Made by a program: the position numbers and the translations under genes. A DNA stretch of 44,954 nt from Candidatus Hydrogenedentota bacterium (lineage in GTDB: Bacteria > Hydrogenedentota > Hydrogenedentia > Hydrogenedentales > JAEUWI01): NCBI GenBank assembly GCA_016791475.1, contig JAEUWI010000055.1:1-44954 (forward strand), read 5' to 3'. Positions 1-7,584 of the stretch are shown here, in pieces. Each line of letters opens with the position of its first letter. The first letter of the stretch is position 1. The notes below the pieces were generated by a model that was not told the origin of the DNA, searched no databases, and worked only from the letters and a program-made list of their open reading frames with translations.

Positions 1-1
1 A

Positions 2-155
2 GCCCCATAAGCCCCATAAGCCCCATAAGCCCCATAAGACCCATAAGACCCATAAGACCCATAAGACCCATAAGCCCCATACGGACCCATACGACCCATA
101 CGACCCATACGACCCATACGCCCCATAAGCCCCATAAGCCCCATAAGCCCCATCA
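2..155. repeat. nonanucleotide tandem array 1 (GCCCCATAA family)
   Basis: About 17 head-to-tail copies of a 9-bp unit occur in homogeneous blocks: four GCCCCATAA, four GACCCATAA, one GCCCCATAC, four GACCCATAC, three GCCCCATAA and a final GCCCCATCA. One extra G at about 83 breaks the phase. The array begins at the window edge, so it may be longer. It lies upstream of the sialidase gene. Blocks of identical variants suggest expansion by slippage or unequal exchange. The same two variants recur at 4538-4609. Confidence 0.95.
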
Positions 156-182
156 ACACCCCACGTACGCTCAACCGCGCCG

Positions 183-212
183 TTGACTTGACCGCACCCA
201 ATCGGGTTTACT
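183..212 (+). promoter_or_regulatory. candidate promoter for the sialidase gene
   Basis: TTGACT (183-188) and TTTACT (207-212) are separated by 18 bp, a plausible sigma-70-type pair 56 bp before the GTG start. A 7-bp inverted repeat, GCACCCA (194-200) and TGGGTGC (212-218), overlaps the -10 and could be an operator. This is read from sequence only. Confidence 0.4.
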
Positions 213-267
213 GGGTGCTGGTCTTCATTCCCATGCAAGCAATCTCATCCCATCCGGAGGACGCGCC

Positions 268-1437
268 GTGCGCACTGCCAGTCTTTTCCTTTTCGCCCTT
301 GCGGTCCTTTTAATCGCTCCGGCGGCCCCCGCCGATACCAGCCACATCTTTCCGCTCCAGGACAAGCACGTTCACAGCAGTTCCATTGTGCAGTGCCCCA
401 ACGGCGATATTCTGGCCACGTGGTTCTACGGCACGGGAGAGCGAAGCGCCAACGACGTACGCGTGCAGGGCGCACGCCTGAAAAAAGGCGCCTCCGAATG
501 GAGTCCAGTCTTTGAAATGGCCGACACCCCCGACCTGCCGGACTGCAACCCCGTCCTCTTCATCGACGCCAATGAAAAACTCTGGCTTTTCTGGCTCGTC
601 GTACACACGAACCGCTGGGAGCGCGGGATCCTGAAGTACAAAACCAGCACCAACTACCAGGGCGAGGGCGCACCCGTGTGGGACTGGCAGGATATCATCC
701 TCCTCAAGCCGGGCAAGACCTTCGCCGACGACCTCAAGGCGGGCTTCGAAGCGATTGGCTATCCGGAGCATATGTGGGCCGAGTACGCCAAGGCCTATAC
801 CGATATGCTGGCGGAGAACGCAGCCGATCCGGTCAAGACCGACATCGGCTGGATGACCCGCACGCCCGTCCTCACGCTAAAGAGCGGACGTATCCTGATT
901 CCGCTCTATTCCGATGGTTTCAACGTCTCCCTCGCCGCCTATTCCGATGATCAAGGGGCGACCTGGGCCGCCAGCAAGCCCATCGTGGGCCTCGGCAACA
1001 TCCAGCCCGCCATCGTAGAGCGCGAAGACGGCACCCTCATGGCCTACATGCGCGACAACGGGGTGGAGCCCAAGCGCATCATCGAAGCCAGCTCCAAAGA
1101 CGGCGGCGAGACCTGGAGCATCGGCACCGACATGGAATTCAAGAACTCCGGCGGCAGCGTCTCCGCCTGCGCGGTCGGTGGGGGCCGCTGGGTCCTGGTC
1201 TACAACGACGCCGAGCAGGGCCGCCACAACCTCGCCATCTCCCTCTCGGAAGACGAAGGCAAAACCTGGACCGCCAAGAAGATGCTGGAAAACAGCGACA
1301 ACAAGGACTCCTCCTTCGGCTACCCCACCGTACTACGCGGCGCCGACGGCAACATCCACCTTTCCTACACGCTCAGCGTGCCCGGCGGAAAGACCATCAA
1401 GTACAGCACTTTTACCGTCGAGTCGATCAAGAACTGA
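268..1437 (+). CDS. secreted sialidase-family (BNR-repeat) glycosidase
   Basis: This 389-residue exported protein belongs to the sialidase/neuraminidase superfamily (six-bladed propeller), which releases sialic acid or related sugars from glycans. The GTG start is supported by GGAGG seven bases upstream. The first 22 residues form a signal peptide ending near APAAPADT. Three Asp-box motifs of the form S-x-D-x-G-x-T-W are visible: SDDQGATW, SKDGGETW and SEDEGKTW. An early R-containing strand near VRVQGARL and the NPVLF/LFWLV strands fit the BNR_2 type. The gene stands alone on the plus strand with its own candidate promoter. Planctomycete-like genomes carry many such genes, and substrates other than sialic acid are possible, so family is clearer than specificity. 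Confidence 0.85.
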   Translation: MRTASLFLFALAVLLIAPAAPADTSHIFPLQDKHVHSSSIVQCPNGDILATWFYGTGERSANDVRVQGARLKKGASEWSPVFEMADTPDLPDCNPVLFIDANEKLWLFWLVVHTNRWERGILKYKTSTNYQGEGAPVWDWQDIILLKPGKTFADDLKAGFEAIGYPEHMWAEYAKAYTDMLAENAADPVKTDIGWMTRTPVLTLKSGRILIPLYSDGFNVSLAAYSDDQGATWAASKPIVGLGNIQPAIVEREDGTLMAYMRDNGVEPKRIIEASSKDGGETWSIGTDMEFKNSGGSVSACAVGGGRWVLVYNDAEQGRHNLAISLSEDEGKTWTAKKMLENSDNKDSSFGYPTVLRGADGNIHLSYTLSVPGGKTIKYSTFTVESIKN

Positions 1438-1452
1438 GCAGGGACCGGACGA

Positions 1453-1568
1453 GGGGACTGACTCACCCGGCACACGTAGCCAATTCGAACACATGATTCA
1501 GGTCGAGGCGCTGGCCGTCCCCTGAATACCGCCTTTAAGTCATTGCCGCTTGGGTACGGCCAGTCCCC
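1453..1568. repeat. REP/MITE-like element bounded by GGGGACTG inverted ends
   Basis: GGGGACTG at 1453-1460 is repeated in inverse orientation as CAGTCCCC at 1561-1568. The next bases are also related: ACTCACCC on one side and, on the opposite strand, GCCGTACCC. The right end touches the stop codon of the DUF1854 gene. The 116-bp span carries no ORF and sits between convergent genes, so it could also act as a terminator. A weaker related motif, GGGACTGACGCGG, occurs at about 25120. Confidence 0.5.
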
Positions 1569-2074
1569 TAGTCCACAAACATCGCAATCTGCTTCCGACT
1601 CTGCTTGTCCAGCCCCTTCCAGTCGTGAATTACATACACATCGCCCGCCACATCGGTGATGAGCAGTCCACTCGGCGGGAGCAACTGGGGGTGGTCATCC
1701 ACTTTGGTCTGAAAACTGCGTGGCCCCTCGGCACAGGTCACCACCCAATGGCGGATTTCAAACTCCTTGCGCACCTGCGTGATCCGGATAATCTCGAAAG
1801 CGAAAGCCGCTTCGCGCAGGGCATGCCGCAACACCGCCCGAGTCTCGCCATCCACGTCGTCGAGCGAGGGGATGAGCGCCACTTCTTTATCGTCTTCGCC
1901 GCGCAGCGACACAAAGGTGCCCGGTGCGGTCCAGGGGAAGCACGTGCCGACGCGCACGATGCACTCGTGCCCCGCCCACGCCGCGCGATAGCGCCCGTCC
2001 TCCGCGCGTGTGACACGCAACTCCGAGAGGGTCACCGGTGCTTTGGGAATATCTATGTCTTCGTTTGCTGCCAT
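1568..2074 (-). CDS. DUF1854 family protein, ABC-exporter partner
   Basis: This 168-residue soluble protein matches the DUF1854 pattern: an N-terminal acidic segment, a GHECIVRVGTCFPWTAPG core, a conserved SLRGEDDKEVALI strand and a C-terminal GLLITDVAGDVYVIHDW segment. No catalytic residues are evident. It follows the ABC exporter gene with a 59-bp gap on the same strand, so the two are probably one transcript. In some beta-proteobacteria DUF1854 proteins pair with the same kind of exporter near cyanophycin genes. No cyanophycin gene is visible here, so a role in peptide or amino-acid-polymer export is only a hint from that association. It ends in the GGGGACTG inverted-repeat element. Confidence 0.75.
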   Translation of the reverse strand: MAANEDIDIPKAPVTLSELRVTRAEDGRYRAAWAGHECIVRVGTCFPWTAPGTFVSLRGEDDKEVALIPSLDDVDGETRAVLRHALREAAFAFEIIRITQVRKEFEIRHWVVTCAEGPRSFQTKVDDHPQLLPPSGLLITDVAGDVYVIHDWKGLDKQSRKQIAMFVD

Positions 2075-2133
2075 TTAGCCTGTCTCAAAAATTTCCTGCC
2101 GTCCCTGCAACCGTGTCAGGCGATCAGCCTTCG

Positions 2134-4407
2134 TCACGCAATATACATCTCGTGCAGTTCCTGCTGCATGCGCACCAGCCGCGTATACACACCCTCGGGA
2201 TTGTCCAACAGTTCCCCATGGGTGCCCTCCTCCACGATGCGCCCTTCGTCCACCACAAACAGGCGGTTGGCCCGGCGCAGCGTCGAGAGGCGGTGCGCGA
2301 TGGCAAACACCGTCCGTCCCTCCACCAACTTGTCCAGCGCCTCCTGAATCTTGTGTTCCGTCTCCGTGTCCACGCTGCTCGTCGCCTCATCCAGTATCAG
2401 GATGCGCGGATTGCACAGAATCGCGCGCGCGATGGACACGCGCTGGCGCTCGCCGCCCGAAAGCGTGTGTCCGCGTTCGCCGACCACGGTGTCGTAGCCC
2501 TGGGGCAATTGGCAGATGAAGTCGTGGGCGTTAGCCGTCCGCGCCGCCGAGACCACCGCCGCCAGATCGGCCTCCGGCATGCCATAGCGGATATTGTCCA
2601 GGATCGACCCGTGAAACAGATGGGGATCCTGCAACACAATGCCCAATTGCCTGCGGAAATGACCCAGATCGAGATCGCGCACATCCACGCCGTCAATGGC
2701 GATGCGGCCGTGGGTTACATCGTAGAAGCGGCTGATCAGATTCGTAATGGTCGATTTGCCGGCACCCGAAGGCCCCACCAGGCCGATCATCTCGCCCGGC
2801 TCCACCCGGAAGGAAACACCCTTGAGAATCGAACGAACCCCGTCATACCCGAAGCTCACCTGGTCGAATTCCACGCGGCCCAGCACCGGATCAAGCCGTA
2901 CCGCATCCTCTTTGTCGCGGATCTCCGGCTCCGTATCGAGAATCTCGAAGACCCGGTGGGCCGAGCTCGTCGCGCGATTTAAAATGAAGGTCATCCGACC
3001 CAGCACTTCAATCGGCTGCATGTACATGCCCATGTAGAGCGCGAAGGACACAAAAACGCCCACATTCAGCGGCGCGGCGGTGGGGGAGTAGCCCAGCAGC
3101 CGCGGCATGGCAAAGATCCACACCCCGAGGGTCATGCCCTGAACCGCCAGCCAGAGAAAGGGCCAGAAGCTGGTCCACGTGTGATGGATCTGGTTAAAGC
3201 TCTCGCAGGCGGCATCGTTGCGAAGATCGAAGCGGTTCCGCTCGCGCCCCTCCTGATTGAAGGCCTTCACCACGCGAACACCCGGAATGGCGTCCGCCAG
3301 CACCGCCGTCACCATGCTCCACCGCCGCCACGCCCGGATGAACAGCCCCTGCATCACGTTTCCGTAGTAGTAGAGCAAAAGCAGGATAAAGGGCAGCGGC
3401 AGGGTCATCACCAGGCCCAGCTTCCAATCGAGGGTGATAAGCATGGCGCTCAGCCCGCACAGCGTGAGCAGGGCAATGACAAAGTCGATGCTGCCCCAGG
3501 CCAGGAACTCCCAAAGCCGGTCCGTGTCGGAGCTGATGCGGCTGATGAGACTGCCGGTCTGCTTGGAAGAGTAAAAGCCCAGGCTCAACTTCTGCAGGTG
3601 GCTGTAAGCCTCCCGTCGCAGGTCACGCGCTATAAACTCGCCGAGCATCGCCATCGTCCGCATCCGCACCCAGAAGCCAAACTGGATTCCGCAATAGGTC
3701 AGCGCCAGCAGCACTATCGTCCATAGGGCCTCAGGCTTCATGTCAAGCGCGGCACGTTCCCCCGCCTGAACGGGACGCACGATGGAATCCAGAAGGTGGC
3801 CGGTGAGATAGGGGGGGACCAGCAGCAGTGCCGTAATCGCAAGCGCGGACAGGATACCTGCCGACACCCGTAACATATAGGGGCGCATGTAGCCCAGCAG
3901 CCGCCACAGCACCGATGTGCTGTCCTCCGAAATCGACGCCTGCGCTGTTTCGATCGGTTGCAACAGCCCGCGCTGATACAGCGCCTCCGCCGAACTCTCC
4001 GGTGCCGCGCCTTCGGGGTGTTCCAGAAGATACTTGATCCCCTCCATCGCGTGGCGCTGCCGATGGCTGTAGTGCAGGTGCGCCAGCGCCTCGCCACTTT
4101 CACGTCCGAGCAAAAACAACTGGCTGCAACTCAAGCCCGTTACCGTCTGCACCTCGCCAATCGCATCCCGCGCAATGTGGGTCGAAATGGAAAGAGCGTC
4201 CCCATCCGCCAGGTAGATGCTGGCGCGCGTAAGCACCACCCACGTTGGTCGTTGCGCAAGCGCCCCATCCAAATCGGCAAGACCATACAACACGACGGGA
4301 TCACCGGGTGATGCCGAAGTTATTTTCCGCACAATCGCATCGGGCAACGCCGCAGGCTGCCGGGTATAGTGTTGGATGCGCTCAGAACTCGTCGACTGCT
4401 TGATCAT
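2134..4407 (-). CDS. ABC exporter, fused permease and ATPase, with N-terminal PH-like domain
   Basis: This is a type IV (ABCB/MsbA-like) half-transporter of about 757 residues that exports an unknown substrate with ATP. About 160 N-terminal residues precede the membrane domain and are not part of the standard exporter; their strand pattern (WVVLTRASIYLADGD, then SQLFLLGRESGEALAHLHY) resembles a bacterial PH-like domain. Six membrane helices follow. The nucleotide-binding domain has Walker A GPSGAGKST, signature LSGGERQR, Walker B ILILDEATSS and the H-loop IAHRLST, all intact. The ATG at 4407 was preferred, but an in-frame GTG at 4446 is possible and neither has a good ribosome-binding site. 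It is cotranscribed with the DUF1854 gene downstream. Confidence 0.85.
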   Translation of the reverse strand: MIKQSTSSERIQHYTRQPAALPDAIVRKITSASPGDPVVLYGLADLDGALAQRPTWVVLTRASIYLADGDALSISTHIARDAIGEVQTVTGLSCSQLFLLGRESGEALAHLHYSHRQRHAMEGIKYLLEHPEGAAPESSAEALYQRGLLQPIETAQASISEDSTSVLWRLLGYMRPYMLRVSAGILSALAITALLLVPPYLTGHLLDSIVRPVQAGERAALDMKPEALWTIVLLALTYCGIQFGFWVRMRTMAMLGEFIARDLRREAYSHLQKLSLGFYSSKQTGSLISRISSDTDRLWEFLAWGSIDFVIALLTLCGLSAMLITLDWKLGLVMTLPLPFILLLLYYYGNVMQGLFIRAWRRWSMVTAVLADAIPGVRVVKAFNQEGRERNRFDLRNDAACESFNQIHHTWTSFWPFLWLAVQGMTLGVWIFAMPRLLGYSPTAAPLNVGVFVSFALYMGMYMQPIEVLGRMTFILNRATSSAHRVFEILDTEPEIRDKEDAVRLDPVLGRVEFDQVSFGYDGVRSILKGVSFRVEPGEMIGLVGPSGAGKSTITNLISRFYDVTHGRIAIDGVDVRDLDLGHFRRQLGIVLQDPHLFHGSILDNIRYGMPEADLAAVVSAARTANAHDFICQLPQGYDTVVGERGHTLSGGERQRVSIARAILCNPRILILDEATSSVDTETEHKIQEALDKLVEGRTVFAIAHRLSTLRRANRLFVVDEGRIVEEGTHGELLDNPEGVYTRLVRMQQELHEMYIA

Positions 4408-4456
4408 GTGATACTGCCCGTGATGCTGGATGTGGCTCTTCCTCACCTGAACGGCC

Positions 4457-4486
4457 AGTATGCATACATTTTCGACGCCAACGCAA
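4457..4486 (-). promoter_or_regulatory. candidate promoter for the ABC exporter / DUF1854 operon
   Basis: On the minus strand TTGCGT (complement of 4481-4486) and CATACT (complement of 4457-4462) are 18 bp apart. Transcription would start near 4449, just before the possible GTG start at 4446. Both hexamers deviate from consensus. Confidence 0.3.
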
Positions 4487-4537
4487 CGGCCCGTAGCCTG
4501 GAGCGATCATCCCATACGCCCGCCCGATAGCCCCCAG

Positions 4538-4609
4538 GCCCCATAAGCCCCATAAGCCCCATACGCCCCATAAGACCCATAAGACCCATAAGACCCATAA
4601 GACCCATAC
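4538..4609. repeat. nonanucleotide tandem array 2 (GCCCCATAA family)
   Basis: Eight exact-period 9-bp units: GCCCCATAA, GCCCCATAA, GCCCCATAC, GCCCCATAA, three GACCCATAA and GACCCATAC. They are the same variants as array 1, some 4.5 kb away. The array sits between the exporter operon promoter region and the terminator of the first cold-shock gene. Confidence 0.95.
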
Positions 4610-4629
4610 GGATACCCCGGCAAACAAAG

Positions 4630-4662
4630 AAAGCCGGGAGGATCCCGGATCCTCCCGGCTTT
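4630..4662 (-). terminator. rho-independent terminator of cold-shock gene 1
   Basis: A 16-bp perfect inverted repeat (4630-4645 and 4647-4662, core AAAGCCGGGAGGATCC) has a single central base. On the minus strand it is followed by the T-rich TCTTTGTTTG. It lies about 300 nt downstream of the cold-shock stop codon. Confidence 0.85.
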
Positions 4663-4960
4663 CGGGTAATCAGTGTTTCTCGCCAGCCGAGGCTGGTAGT
4701 AATTCGCCGGAGCTCGGCGTCTTCAAGTGCTCAATACTGCAACACTTTCGTTCGCAATGAGGACCTTCCCAAGGCCTCCGACGCTTGGGTCGACTTCCAC
4801 CAGTCGTTGCCAATCATCCGAGAGCGGGGCGGGGCCTCATTTTGTTTCGACGAGGGGTATTGCCAGGGTATTCAAACAGCAGGATTTACGTAGGCGTAAG
4901 CAGATTGCCTGATGTCCCACAAGATACACGGATTAAACTGTTGCGAAAAGGCTGGCGATA
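4663..4960 (-). other. long 3' region of cold-shock gene 1, homologous to that of gene 2
   Basis: The 298 bases between the cold-shock stop codon and its terminator are related to 5606-5911. Two blocks are nearly identical. Bases 4666-4695 match 5610-5639 at 28 of 30 positions. Bases 4916-4940 match 5868-5892 at 23 of 25. Shorter shared stretches lie between, such as CGTCGAAACA on the minus strand. No shared intact ORF survives, which argues for a noncoding 3' UTR or a processed small RNA. Confidence 0.6.
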
Positions 4961-5161
4961 TTACGCCGAGCGGACGGAGCGGGCTTCGTCGCCCTTGCGT
5001 CCCTGGCCGATTTCGTAATGGACCTTCTGGCCTTCCGTAAGCGTGCCTTCGGAAGGGTCGATGTTCGAAATGTGAACGAACAGATCGTCTCCGCCGTTGT
5101 CGGGGTGGATGAAGCCGAAACCTTTGGTCTCATTGAAGAATTTTACGGTACCGATGGGCAT
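4961..5161 (-). CDS. cold-shock protein (CspA family), copy 1
   Basis: This 66-residue single cold-shock domain protein binds single-stranded RNA/DNA and acts as an RNA chaperone. The start is ATG at 5161 in a context of AAAGGA eight bases upstream; a longer in-frame reading exists but would add non-homologous residues. RNP1 (KGFGFI) and RNP2 (LFVHIS) are intact, and length and C-terminal QGRKGDEA match the family. The protein differs from the neighbouring copy at a minority of positions, chiefly in the linker [12 protein letters not shown]. Its leader shares GTTACACAA and GCCTCC elements with copy 2, and a 298-nt 3' region precedes the terminator. The two copies form a tandem duplication of whole transcription units. 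Confidence 0.95.
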   Translation of the reverse strand: MPIGTVKFFNETKGFGFIHPDNGGDDLFVHISNIDPSEGTLTEGQKVHYEIGQGRKGDEARSVRSA

Positions 5162-5252
5162 TGTGTTTCCTTTGATTCTGTGTTTTTTTGGAGGCATTGT
5201 GTAACGCACACAGGAGGCACTGGTGGAAGAGCGCCTCCGCGCCATTTAGAGA

Positions 5253-5261
5253 AGTATACCA
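5253..5261 (-). promoter_or_regulatory. extended -10 promoter of cold-shock gene 1
   Basis: On the minus strand the motif TGGTATACT is an extended -10 (TGn-TATACT). No clear -35 lies 17 bp upstream. Transcription would begin near 5246 and leave a leader of about 85 nt, typical of cold-shock mRNAs whose leaders control translation. Confidence 0.5.
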
Positions 5262-5416
5262 ATATCTCACGCAAAATACTACTACGTTAAATATTTGTTT
5301 ATTTGAGGCACCCGAACCACGAAAAGCATTCGCAATCCAGAAAGTGCGCAACACCACAAAGCCCCCTCCGGGCCTCATGGCTATCGTCTTTCCAAGGCCC
5401 GTCATGCATTCAGAGC

Positions 5417-5539
5417 CCCCAAATCCAAGTCCCCAAATCCAAGTCTCTTTAGTCCTTCAAGTTTCTTAGTCCCTTAAGTCCTTTAAGTCCCTTAAGTCCT
5501 TTAACTCCCTCAAGTCCTTTAAGTCCCTTAAGTCTTTTC
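5417..5539. repeat. nonanucleotide array 3 (AGTCCTTTA/AGTCCCTTA) with a 14-bp direct repeat
   Basis: Two exact copies of CCCCAAATCCAAGT (5417-5430, 5431-5444) precede about ten 9-bp units from 5451. The units alternate AGTCCCTTA and AGTCCTTTA, with ACTCCCTCA as a variant and one 8-bp unit. The array lies upstream of cold-shock gene 1 and beyond the terminator of gene 2. Alternation gives a higher-order 18-bp period like that of array 4. Confidence 0.9.
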
Positions 5540-5567
5540 AACCACCGCCACCCCCTTCCCCCCCCCC

Positions 5568-5605
5568 AAAAAAAAATCAGGAGAACCTCTTCGGTTCTCC
5601 TGATT
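5568..5605 (-). terminator. rho-independent terminator of cold-shock gene 2
   Basis: A 13-bp stem, AATCAGGAGAACC (5575-5587) with its complement at 5593-5605, encloses a 5-nt loop. On the minus strand it runs into nine T residues (complement of 5568-5576) and then a G-tract. This is a textbook intrinsic terminator. Confidence 0.93.
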
Positions 5606-5911
5606 CGATGTAATCGGTGTTTCTCGCCAGCGGAGGCTGATGGTTAATCGCCGAGAGCTTGACGTATGAAAGTGCCCAGTACTGCTACACTCTTATTCGT
5701 AAACCCACCTTATACCCTTGAAATCCAGGAACGCCGAAGACCTCCACCAGGCAATTTCGGGCGTCAACAGATTCGCGGGCATAGCGCGGTATTCTGTTTC
5801 GACGATGTGTACGTATCGGTTCCTGGCGCCGCTCCACCAGCGCGGAGAAGCCATCCATTCACCGTAGTCCACAAGATACACAGATTAAACTGGTTGGGAA
5901 GCGTTCCAGAA
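5606..5911 (-). other. long 3' region of cold-shock gene 2
   Basis: These 306 bases separate the second cold-shock stop codon from its terminator and are homologous to 4663-4960. A 62-codon GTG-initiated frame (5693-5881) exists only in this copy; the corresponding frame in copy 1 starts with the same VYLV but stops after 30 codons at VETK. This could be a decaying small gene or chance reading of a conserved RNA. Confidence 0.55.
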
Positions 5912-6112
5912 CTACGCGGAGCGCACTTCGCGGGCTTCAGGTCCCTTGCGACCCTGGCCGATCTCGTAAGAGACCTTCTGGCCTTCCTTCAGCAGTCCTT
6001 CGGACGGGGAAACATTGGAGATGTGGATGAACAGGTCATCTCCGCCGTCGTCCGGATTGATGAAACCAAAACCCTTTTGCTCATTGAAGAATTTTACGGT
6101 ACCTGTGGGCAT
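5912..6112 (-). CDS. cold-shock protein (CspA family), copy 2
   Basis: This 66-residue cold-shock domain protein binds nucleic acid as an RNA chaperone. ATG at 6112 follows AAAGGAAAAGAAA, a clear ribosome-binding site. RNP1 KGFGFI and RNP2 LFIHIS are present. It aligns end to end with copy 1 without gaps. The leader (complement of 6113 to about 6230) can fold through CAGTGG and CCACTG and contains GTTACACAA, also present before copy 1, so shared post-transcriptional control is likely. An intrinsic terminator lies 306 nt after the stop. Whether expression is cold-induced cannot be told from sequence. Confidence 0.95.
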   Translation of the reverse strand: MPTGTVKFFNEQKGFGFINPDDGGDDLFIHISNVSPSEGLLKEGQKVSYEIGQGRKGPEAREVRSA

Positions 6113-6279
6113 TTTCTTTTCCTTTAGATTCTAGTGTTATCTACTTGTGTAACAGAAAACCAGTGGCGGCGGTGGAGGCACACCACTGATCCAGGGAAAA
6201 AGTTTAGCAGGTTTTTCCCATAATTGCTACAACTTTTATCAGCCCCCGAGGGCCTCGAATTTCCCCGGCGCGACCGCCC

Positions 6280-7398
6280 TCAGCGCTCCGAAAGCGCGGG
6301 AACCGGACGCTCCGCGTGCCCCGTGTAGATGCTGATCGGGCGGAAGATGCGGTTGTGGCGCGCCTGCTCCATGATGTGGGCGCTCCAGCCCGTCACGCGC
6401 GCCGCCGCAAACAGAGGCGTATACACGTCTATCGGAAGATCCAGCAGGTAGTAAACCAACCCGCAGGGATAGTCCACATTCGGATATATCTTCTTCTGCT
6501 CCACCATCGGCTTCTTCACCGCATCGTAAATCGCCATCCAGTTCTCCTGGCCCTTCTGCACCGCAAGCTTGCGCAGTTTGTCTTCCAGAATCACCGCACG
6601 CACGTCGCCATCCCGGTAAACCCGGTGGCCAAAGCCCATCACCAGCTTCTTCTGCGCCAGCGCTTCCGCCACCCAGGCCGACGCCTCTTCCGGCGTCTTG
6701 AATTGCTTCAACATCTCCATCGCCGCCTCGTTCGCGCCGCCGTGCAGCGATCCCTTCAGCGCACCAATCGCCCCCGTGATGGCCGACACCATGTCGGACT
6801 TCGTGGAGATAATTACCCGGCCCGCGAAGGTGCTGGCGTTGAAATCATGCTCCGCATACAGCACCAGCGTCAAATCCACGAGCTCGGCCGACAGATCATC
6901 CGGCACTTCGCCATGGCACTGATACAGCAGTTGCGCCGCGTGGCTCAATCCCGGCTTCGGCGCAATCGGCTCTTTGCCGTTAAGCAGCCGGAAACGCGCC
7001 GCGATGATCCCCGCGATCTGCGCCGTCAGCCAAAGGCCCCGCTGCCGGTCCGCCGCCTCGTCGTCCCCCGATATCGGGTCAAAATGGCCCGTCAGCGACA
7101 CCATGCTGCGGAGCACATCCATCATGGAGTGCTTCGCCGGAATATCGCGAAGCGCGCGCAGCACCGGCTCGGGAAGGGGGCGGTACTCGTCCAGCGATTG
7201 CTTCAACGTGGCCAGTTCCGCCGCCGTGGGCAGTTCGCCGAAAAGAAGCAGGTGCGCCGTCTCCTCAAAACAAACCTTCTCCGCCAGGTCCTGGATCGTG
7301 TAACCCCGATAGAGCAGTTTTCCGTTCGTAACCACACCGATCGTGGTCTCGCCCGCGATGACCCCGGCCAATCCCGGGCTGTATGCCACTTCACTCAT
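6280..7398 (-). CDS. citrate synthase / 2-methylcitrate synthase
   Basis: This 372-residue cytosolic enzyme condenses acetyl-CoA (or propionyl-CoA) with oxaloacetate. Type I citrate synthase motifs are visible: SLHGGANEAAM near residue 218 with the first catalytic His, MGFGHRVYR near 251 with the second, and NVDYPCG near 306 carrying the catalytic Asp. Length fits the short archaeal/Gram-positive/PrpC type rather than the 430-residue Gram-negative hexameric type, so citrate versus methylcitrate preference is unresolved. The start MSEVAYSPG at 7398 follows AAGGAGAG; the longer frame to 7455 lacks homology. No prpB or prpD neighbour is present, which mildly favours the TCA-cycle role. Confidence 0.92.
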   Translation of the reverse strand: MSEVAYSPGLAGVIAGETTIGVVTNGKLLYRGYTIQDLAEKVCFEETAHLLLFGELPTAAELATLKQSLDEYRPLPEPVLRALRDIPAKHSMMDVLRSMVSLTGHFDPISGDDEAADRQRGLWLTAQIAGIIAARFRLLNGKEPIAPKPGLSHAAQLLYQCHGEVPDDLSAELVDLTLVLYAEHDFNASTFAGRVIISTKSDMVSAITGAIGALKGSLHGGANEAAMEMLKQFKTPEEASAWVAEALAQKKLVMGFGHRVYRDGDVRAVILEDKLRKLAVQKGQENWMAIYDAVKKPMVEQKKIYPNVDYPCGLVYYLLDLPIDVYTPLFAAARVTGWSAHIMEQARHNRIFRPISIYTGHAERPVPALSER

Positions 7399-7584
7399 GC
7401 ATGCTCTCCTTCCGCTGCTGCGGTTCTTTCCGCTACCTTGGACAGGGACAGGCAACGATCCGTTTCGACCGGAGCCATATTTTGAATCGCCGATGGGCCC
7501 TGACCTCCCAAGTCTACAGGCTGCCCTTTTTGAATAGGCAGTGTCAATGCTTTAGTCATTAAGAATTTCAATAGTCAATATGCA

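Noticed and set aside
2-155. Array 1 considered as a CRISPR array
   Set aside because: Units are 9 bp and contiguous, with no spacers and no cas genes in the window.
4727-4912. Plus-strand ORFs in the cold-shock 3' region
   Set aside because: They are antisense to the transcribed strand and are not conserved in the homologous region of the second copy.
7549-7578. Possible citrate synthase promoter TTGACT with CTAAAG
   Set aside because: The -10 is too far from consensus to list as a feature.
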